Positions 56,836 to 64,000 of a stretch of DNA of 64,000 nt are shown piece by piece. Numbering within the stretch: the stretch's first letter is position 1; each line of letters starts with the position of its first letter. Source of the DNA: Anas platyrhynchos (taxonomy: Eukaryota; Chordata; Aves; Anseriformes; Anatidae); the NCBI RefSeq assembly GCF_047663525.1, contig NC_092602.1, forward strand, positions 9,111,501 through 9,175,500. The letters run 5' to 3'. Made by a program: the position numbers and the translations under genes. A model generated the notes under the pieces. It saw only the letters and a list, made by a program, of their open reading frames with translations. It did no database searches and was not told where the DNA came from.

Positions 56836-56863
56836 TTTTTTTTTTTTTTTAAAAAAAAAAAAA
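56836..56863. repeat. T15-A13 inverted homopolymer in the GSTT1 3' UTR
   Basis: Fifteen T directly followed by thirteen A on the plus strand, starting 34 nt after the GSTT1 stop. In the transcript this is U13 then A15. Confidence 0.9.
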
Positions 56864-56896
56864 GGGGGAGCAGAAAAAATGGCAATATAGGTTAAT

Positions 56897-57097
56897 TCAC
56901 TTCAACATCTTCATCAACATCGGCGCCAGATGCTCTTTCAGCTGTGGATCAATTTGAATGTTGCTCAGTTCTTTGATATTCAGGATCATCTCATGGGCTT
57001 GGAAGAAAAGCTCTTTCCCCACAGCTTCCTCCACCCGCCTGCGCCACTCCATCAGTCTAGGTCTGTCTTCAAAGATATCACAACCAACTCCAACAGG
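56897..57097 (-). CDS. GSTT1: GSTT1 exon 5 (last) with stop
   Basis: 201 nt: 66 residues and TGA at 56897-56899. Begins PVGVGCDIFEDRPRLMEWRR and ends EHLAPMLMKMLK. The position of human Trp234 is Met here. Confidence 0.95.
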   Translation of the reverse strand, partial: PVGVGCDIFEDRPRLMEWRRRVEEAVGKELFFQAHEMILNIKELSNIQIDPQLKEHLAPMLMKMLK

Positions 57098-60000
57098 CTG
57101 CAGAAAGCGAGAGAATAACGGTGAGGCACTGGGCAACCCCCTCTTTGCCAAGACAACAGGCACCAAAAATGTACCTGCAGGTACAGGCAGGGGAAAGACA
57201 AGGGAGCAGCTCATGGAGGAGCATGAACAAGGAGGGAAATCTCCACAAGTCTGGTGAACCTATCTAGGGGACACAGACGCAAGTCTGTATTTTAAAGGCC
57301 TTTTAAGTCAGTTATTGAGTGCAGGAACAGTTCTTACAGAGTAACAGAGAAAACTACCACTTACTGCCAGTGAGTTTCAGCTACAGAATCAAGGATGTGG
57401 AGGCCTGACAGTTGCAGGGACAACTGCACTCTACTGTCAGGTCTGCTCAATTACTAACTGAACAGATGTCTAGCTGACATAGTCTACTGCCTTCCATTTT
57501 CTGCCTGTGCTATAGAGAAGCACAACTTGCTATTTTTCAGTCTCTGGGATACAGAACTAGGAGAAGGAATCATCTCTGGATTGCAGGACACAAGCCCTGG
57601 TGGCCTGGGAGAGAACAAGGAGTTTGTAACAGACTTAATTTGATTGCCTCTGTCTGGGGTTCAGTCTTACATCTTCTAGACATGGCATGGGCAAGTACCA
57701 TCAAAAGGATAGTTTTGTATGATAAAAATATTTTAAAATAATTTTCTTACTCATCAGACCTGCCTGCTATTGCTTCTTACTTGCTTTATTTATTAACTTT
57801 TTCTCTGGGGGATAAAAATAAAATCAGAATAAAGGATGAAGGAGAAGTATTGCTGGAGAATAGAAACAAAAGAGATCGGTTACAGCCAGCTTTTTAAATA
57901 AAAAAATAAAAACCAAGTGATTTTCTGAACCCACTCCTGTCTTCTCTTCATTGTCTTGGTTCTGCTGAGATACGCCCTTACTCCTCTTTCTAATGAAGTG
58001 TTACCACATGCTGCATCCCTCCCTGCCCAGCAGCATGCTCTCCCTTGTGCTGAGACCTCATTACCACAGTCCAGCACTCACTTGCATCAGCTCCACAATG
58101 GCCACAAGATCTGCCAGAGAGATCTCATTCCCGATGATAAAAGCCTTGTCCTGCAGAAACCTCTCCTCAAATTGCTTCAGGGAAGTGGAGAGCCCGTCCA
58201 TGACCTCCTGGAGCTTCTCTGAGGGCAGTGGCTGCCCTGTGAAGAGAGGAATCAGCACCTGAGGAGAGAACGCATGTAGAGTACAGCCGGCTGTCTTCCC
58301 ATGGATTTAGTGTAGTCATTTAAGTTACACCCCCTGAGGTTCTCATGACTGTCAGTGATCCTAGAGAGGATGAGCTTAGAGCTTCATATACTGCTGTAGT
58401 TTCAAGTAGCTCACAGGCAGGGCACATACAGTCTAAAGTGACTGATCTGCAGTGACAGTGACCTCCAGCTAACGAGCACCAAGACACAGAAAGAAAGCCA
58501 GGATTCGGTGTTTCGTGCCTGGCGTTGCACCTTCCCACTCCCCCTTGGTGGGATACAAAAGAAAAATGGCCAACAGCTTCCAGGAAGACAGATCTCTGCA
58601 GCAGTCACCACTGCTAAGTCCCTGATTTCAACAGGCTGAGAGAGGTGAGCGGGCTGCAGGCCCATCAGCCACCCCTGGTGTCCACCCTGCCGTGTAACTG
58701 CCTGCTGGAGGCAGGAGCTGCCAGTCCTGTCAGGATACCACAGGAAGGCACGGTGCTGGCTGTGGCAGGGAGTGTAGGAGGCAGTGGAACGCATCAGCAC
58801 TGGCTGGAGAGGCAGGAAATGGCTTCCTCCGCGTGACAGCAACGAGCAAGGCGGAGAGTGAGTAAATGTCATCGTGACACCACCCTCTCTCTGGTCTTCC
58901 AAGCACCATTCCTTAGACCACTAGAAATGTTTCCATAGGAATCATAAGTGTGGCCCTTGTCTTCATGGGCTTGCTGGCACAGGGTGCAGTAGCCTTTCAA
59001 TGAGGTTTGTCACCGTTCACGGAGGTGTGCGCACTGTCAGAACCCGCAGTATTTCACAATGATGCTGCCTCCACCTACCATGGCTAAAGAAATATAGTTT
59101 ACTTAGAGAAAAATTTAAAGATGTAAATTTTCACCAGTGGGAGTGGATTGACTTTCTACTTACTGCTAGTATATTCAACAACTCATGTTGTGATTGCTTA
59201 ATCCAAGCCAGGATTTTTGCCAAATACATTTAGATCTATTTCATCAGAAAATTCAGGGCCAGTTCTCTTCTTAAGTGTTTCCAATTATGAATGATGGGAT
59301 CTCTGGGTACAGTCTTTGAAATGGCTTCTCCTTTTCTGTATCTTAGGGCAGTTTATCTTCTCACAAAACTAGCTAATATATCTTCTGTTAGACAGTGGCT
59401 TAACATGTTTCCCTATTTTCATTTGTTCTGAGGACTTTTCTGGGTCACCTAATCATCAACAAGCTGGATTTCTTTCTCTTGGAGCAGTGCAATAACAGCC
59501 TGTAGAGACTGGAAGAAACTGCTCTTTGTACAAATCTGACTCATATTTGTGTTGCTTGTCTGAGCTCTCTAGCCAAAAATTCAAATGTCAATAAATCAAA
59601 AAGCTAACTGAGTCCTGATATGCTTTGTTAGGCATAAACAAGGGCAAAACTTCACACAGGAAGAGTGAAGTTCTTACCTGTTTACTGGCAACCTTTACTT
59701 CATCTGAAATCCCCTATTATAGCTATACTTGTAGGGCTATATGTGTATCTGGGCTTCTCTAAAGAATTGCATTAGCTTTTTGGTGAGTTGATTGGAAACA
59801 GGTGAACAGCCTCAGTGTATTTTTTTTTTTTTGCCTCAGGGTGATTCTGTTAATTTTGCCTAAATGTAAATTGATTTGACCACACTGAATAAAGAAATAC
59901 TCTCTGTATCTCTATTCTACCTGTTGCTGAACTTATTTCAGGGTAGTATGTAAGTGTGCCGGAAGGAGAAGTCTCCTGGATTTCCACCCTCGTGGGGCTG

Positions 60001-62422
60001 CAGGGACTCGATGAGTGAAGAACACAAGCCTTCCAGCTTCCAGCAACAACACATGCACTTGCCAAAGAAGCAAAACTTGTGTGTGCATTCTCTGCACAGC
60101 TGCATAGGGAGGGGAAGGCCCTTAGAGGCAATACCCAATCTGTTATATTTTTGTTCATAAATCACGGCAATAAAAGTCTGTTGGCCTTCAAGACCTTCTG
60201 TATCAGTACTACTTTTAGGCATTGGAATGGGCTGCCCAGGGAAGTGGTGGAGTCACCATCCCTGGAGGTCTTTAGAAGACGTTCAGATTTAGAGCTTAGC
60301 GATATGGTTTAGTGGAGGACTTGTTAGTGTTACATCAGAGGTTGGACTGGGTGATCTTGGAGGTCTCTTCCAACCTAGATGATTCTGTGATACTTTAAGG
60401 GGAAAAAAATAAAAGAAAACAACAAATCGACCAGAGCTGCTTTTGCCAGATCCTGATGTCAAGCAACTAGGAACAGCTCCGTCTCTGCCAGCTCCTTTCA
60501 GCTAGGAATAGCCTGGGTTTGTTATTTGATTCTGACAAACTCTCTCCATGCTGGGCCTGTTCAGTATTTGGCCAGGAAAACATTGCTTTACACTGATTTT
60601 AATACTCAGTCTCCTTACCTTGATCCACATGGTTTTAGGAGCATTAGCCCGGATGTTAGCGTGATGCCATGAGAGGTATTCATCTACCTGGGCCCGTTTT
60701 TGGATGTCTGATGGGTACCAGTGGTCGGGAGTGTTGTACTTTCGACTTAGATACAGCAGAATGGCAGTGCTGCTCAGACATTAACAAGAGACAAGAAAGG
60801 GGGCAGGGAGTTAAGATGCAGAATGCCTTCACTTCAGTTCCCTCTCCTACCCCTTCTGAACTTCCTGAACACTAAAAAGCATTCAGACCCAGATTTCCAA
60901 CAGAGCCTAGGGGCCATATATAGGCACCTAATTCATATTGACATTAGAGATGGCACTTTATCCCCTTAGTCCCCCTGAAAACTTTAACCTGCTGGAAAAT
61001 CACAGCACTGATAAAAGTGCACTGTACTGCTGGACAGTAGTGGGGTAAACAGACAAAAATCCTCCATAATCATCTATCAGCGATGTTAACCCCATTTGTT
61101 CCTCAAATGTTCTGACCTATTTCTCTGACTTTTGCTCAATGTTTATGTGCCTGTGTACTAAATGAAACGTAATGAATTATGTTGCCTTTTGATCAGATCT
61201 ATGTCTTTCTAGCCTGCACCTTTCATTGAAGCCAGTGGAAGTCCTAGCAGGGAGAACCTACAGAATCTTATTGTGTTTGTCCACATGTTTATACTTCCAC
61301 TAATGAGCAGAAAAAGTCAGACGGAAAAAAACCTTAGTCATCTGCAACAATGTGTTGGCTGTTACTACAAAGAGATGTCATAGATAACCCTGTGCTGACA
61401 AAAAGAAAGAAAATGCAGGCCCCCCGACTATTCTGATACTGAAATAGTTCAATTATTTTAGTGTTATGACACTATTATCAAGTCTCCTTATTAATTTTAC
61501 ATTAAAAAACCTAAATTTCATCTCTGTAGGTGTTAATTTGTTGTTATGACTAAATGAGGTAAACAAAAGAAGCTCCTTAGTTTTTTCTAGTGTAAAAGGG
61601 ATTTTTATACAATTTTAAACAATTCTCAGAAATGTTTATGGTCCTATTTTGAGGTAAGTACATTCAGAGGATCAACAAGTTAAGTCAACTGATTTGTTTA
61701 CACTGTGAAAGATAATTCAAACAGAAAATGGAAACAGAGTAAATGAGGTTATAGTATTACAAATGACTAAGATGTTATAAGGTATGAAACTTTGCAGAGA
61801 CTTTTTCAATCTTTGCAATTCTCTTTTGAAAGCAAATACATTTGAAATATAAAAATATCATCATAATTATATGTTCATCACATCAGGAACTAGATGTGAG
61901 TTCATAACATATTAACTCTTCGGATTGAGAAGCAAGGCATGTGAAGGAGGAAACAAGCACTTACAGCGTCATCGTAGGCAGAAAATGCTTGCTTCTCCAT
62001 AAAAAGACTTAAAGACATAACAGCTAGTTGATAATCTATAATTACAGAAGTTCCTCCTGAAGGGGCACCTTTCTAATGACTCCAAGTTGTTTATCTCCAC
62101 ATAGGGATCCTGTTTAGCCTAAAACTGCATATTGATACATATACATATGTACATATAAATATAATTTATTTTCTCTTCAGGAACAAAGGAACTGAAATGC
62201 CAAAGCAGATCACTAATCTGTTCCATTCATAAATAGCCAGTTTTGGTATCCTTAGTCATTCAGAGGGAATGACGCCTCCTGAACACCATATGTCTTACTG
62301 GTGCCCAGGGAGGCCTGAATGTCTGAGCTCTTACCATTCTGCTAGGGTGAAATCTCCATCCTTTAGTGCTGGTACTTTCTTCAAGAGGCTGATTTTGCTA
62401 GCCCCTTCACTATTTGGTGGCC
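56897..62422 (-). CDS. GSTT1: GSTT1-type theta-class glutathione S-transferase, exons 2-5, 5' partial
   Basis: A cytosolic theta GST conjugating glutathione to small electrophiles such as alkyl halides. Exons 62335-62422, 60619-60769, 58082-58258 and 56897-57097 join to 617 nt, 204 residues plus a split first codon. The 88-nt exon 2 size and all phases match human GSTT1. Seen: the cis-Pro segment KKVPALKDGDFTLAE; YLSRKY; the helix-6 N-capping box SLAD in NEISLADLVAIVELM; and C-terminal PVGVGCDIFEDRPRLMEWRR. Exon 1, with the catalytic Ser near residue 11, is not in 62423-64000. The Ser that follows Glu in the glutathione site of most theta GSTs is Cys here. The sequence looks very like chicken GSTT1 as I recall it; a GSTT1-like paralogue is the alternative name. 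Confidence 0.93.
58082..58258 (-). CDS. GSTT1: GSTT1 exon 4
   Basis: 177 nt, phase 0. Encodes VLIPLFTGQPLPSEKLQEVM, FEERFLQDKAFIIG and NEISLADLVAIVELMQ, the helical domain with its N-capping box. Confidence 0.95.
60215..60396 (+). mobile_element. CR1 LINE 3' end, clear copy, in a GSTT1 intron
   Basis: ATTGGAATGGGCTGCCCAGG, GAGTCACCATCCCTGGAGGT, GATCTTGGAGGTCTCTTCCA and ACCTAGATGATTCTGTGATA follow the avian CR1 3' end, including its terminal octamer-like ATTCTGTG. The frame HWNGLPREVVESPSLEVFRR is the tail of its ORF2. 5'-truncated, antisense to GSTT1. Confidence 0.9.
60619..60769 (-). CDS. GSTT1: GSTT1 exon 3
   Basis: 151 nt. Completes a Cys codon, then TAILLYLSRKYNTPDHWYPS, VDEYLSWHHANIRANAPKTM and WIK. 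The acceptor is the second AG of GAGCAG. Covers the end of the thioredoxin-like domain and the start of the helical domain. Confidence 0.93.
62335..62422 (-). CDS. GSTT1: GSTT1 exon 2
   Basis: 88 nt. The first half (xPPNSEGASKISL) is unlike the mammalian QHLSDAFAQVNP segment; the second half, LKKVPALKDGDFTLAE, is conserved and carries the glutathione-site Val-cisPro. Acceptor TTCTTAG, donor GTAAGA. Confidence 0.9.
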
Positions 62423-64000
62423 CTAAGAACATGAACAGACAAGTCGGAGGTTAGAAGAGTAACAGCCAGTGAGTAACTAACGAAATATGTGCATCCAACT
62501 GGAAAATCATGAACTCTGCTAGGTTTTTCCTATATGGTCATATTTAGCAATTAAAAGGTTGAGAAAATGAAGAGTGACTCTAAAAGCCATCAGTCCTGTC
62601 ACATGGCATGAAGCAGTTCACATTTTAATGCATTTTTATGCAGGAATTAAGTTGCTTGACTCTGGTACCAGCATTCCCTGCAAAAAATACTGAAAAATCA
62701 TTTCCTAAGAGGCACTTAAATACCATGATGATGATACTGTTATTGAAAACACTATCTGGACTTGAGAACAGCGTCCTATGGTTAGAGATGGGGTAAAAAG
62801 ATATAAGTTAGGATATAAGTTAGACAAGTGAGCAGCTGAAAAATACTTCGTATTTGCAAACAAAGTAGGGACTGGAAAAGTTGAGTTTGCACGCAGAGCA
62901 TCCTGACGAGGCTAGATGGTTGCTGCTCCTGCTCCTCTTCCAGCAGACAACACCAAAACAAATTTGTTTTCTTCCAGTTTGTAAACATGGCTGACTCAAG
63001 CTAGGATGTAGTCACGATGGAAAGCAACTTAAGAGCCTTGGGCCCACGGCGATCACTGCAGTGGTTAATTATTCAAAGAGAAGCCGGGTGGCTTATAAGA
63101 CACACAGAGCAGAATCTTTCCCTTGTTTGTTTGTGGCTCAAGAGCAGGGGGAACTGAGCATTTCCAAAGAAAGCAAATGTTGATCCCACAGCACACACAC
63201 AGCAGAGGATGTTTCCAGGGTTCTTGCTGAAATGGGAAAAACATGAATGTCAGCAATACAACAGTGGATTCACAAAGTAACTCATTCTGCCACAGCGCAC
63301 ATTCACTAGGGGCAGGGAAACTCAAACACTTCTGTCCTGTATCACTCGCAGCTCTGGGTCAGCATTTCAACCTACCTCTGTCAGGAAAACGTAAGAGGAA
63401 GATGCTATCCCATAAGAGTTTAAACTACACACTTACTTGGAGTTTGGAGGCATTAATTGCTGGGTAATATCTAATCAAGTTTTCAATTTCTCACTGAAGG
63501 TGCCGAATTTGCAAGTCAGCAGTTAAATGCCAGGGAATTGTACAAAAGTCCAGGAACGTGTACAAAAGAAAAGGTTTGAGAAGTTTGTTTACTTTGCTTG
63601 GTTTAAATGCTTTCTGTAAGGAGACATGACATTCCAGGGTGCAAAGCCTGGTCAAATCAAATCAGCACAACCAGCAGAAAGTCTTACACAAAAATCCCTT
63701 TGTTCAAAAAAAAAAAGTACTAACAGACAATTATCTACATCTCAGAGAACTATTTGCTGCCATACAGGAGGTGGTGGCAGTGTCTGCTTTAATGGACGGA
63801 AGTGCAGCACAAAATAGTCTCCAAGCAGTAAAAAGTCTTTGGCCTATCAAATTTATTTACAGTTGGCTGTGGGAAGGGGCTGGAGAAAGCAAGGTTGCTG
63901 CATTACAAAATACAGAATGCAGAAAGGTCTCTGACTACTTTCTCAATATTGATTTCAGGTGAGAAAATTCAGGCAGAGCAAACGTTACCACCCTACTCTT
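62423..64000 (-). other. GSTT1: GSTT1 intron 1 (partial)
   Basis: I searched for the theta-GST exon 1 signature (YLDLLSQPCR-like) and found nothing. AT-rich, no clear repeats; the open frames have no family resemblance. Confidence 0.6.

Noticed and set aside
58411-58902. 163-codon minus-strand frame in a GSTT1 intron
   Set aside because: It lies between secure GSTT1 exons, is not needed for the conserved protein and resembles no family.

Overview
This is a stretch of vertebrate nuclear genome, most likely from a bird. Three protein-coding genes, all on the minus strand, can be rebuilt exon by exon from conserved peptide runs and GT/AG junctions. The bird call rests on four degraded copies of the avian-type CR1 LINE and on a glutathione transferase whose sequence resembles chicken GSTT1 as I remember it. 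The gene order (CABIN1, DDT, GSTT1) matches the corresponding vertebrate segment (human 22q11.23; I recall chicken chromosome 15). There are no prokaryotic features, no viral genes, no CRISPR array, and no tRNA or rRNA gene that I can see.

Layout. Positions 1-48700 hold the 5' three quarters of CABIN1. I place 28 coding exons (2489-45825) and one confident-looking 5' UTR exon (47393-47528). The promoter is a CpG island (about 48260-48850) with several possible first-exon donors. The 28 exons add up to 4,734 nt, exactly 1,578 codons, with every junction phase agreeing. The reading frame leaves the window open, so the C-terminal part of the gene lies to the left. After about 4 kb of intergenic DNA comes DDT (52655-53541), complete, with three coding exons and 118 residues under its own CpG-island promoter. 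After a further 3.3 kb comes GSTT1 (56897-62422). Its exons 2-5 are present; exon 1, with the catalytic serine, is not in the window and should lie beyond 64000.

The three genes share position, not a pathway. CABIN1 is a TPR-repeat nuclear scaffold of the HIRA histone H3.3 chaperone complex and a calcineurin/MEF2 regulator. DDT is a MIF-family tautomerase. GSTT1 is a theta-class glutathione transferase. Non-coding DNA is AT-rich intron with homopolymers, a (TA)n microsatellite and short local duplications.

I found no new biological system. The observations most worth checking are: a 95-nt DDT intron made largely of GGG runs spaced by 3 nt; a CABIN1 leader predicted to hold a start-stop AUGUGA and a uORF whose stop overlaps the main start as AUGA; a glutathione-site Ser-to-Cys change in GSTT1 made across a NAGNAG-type junction; and a CR1 tail ending about eight bases from a CABIN1 splice donor.
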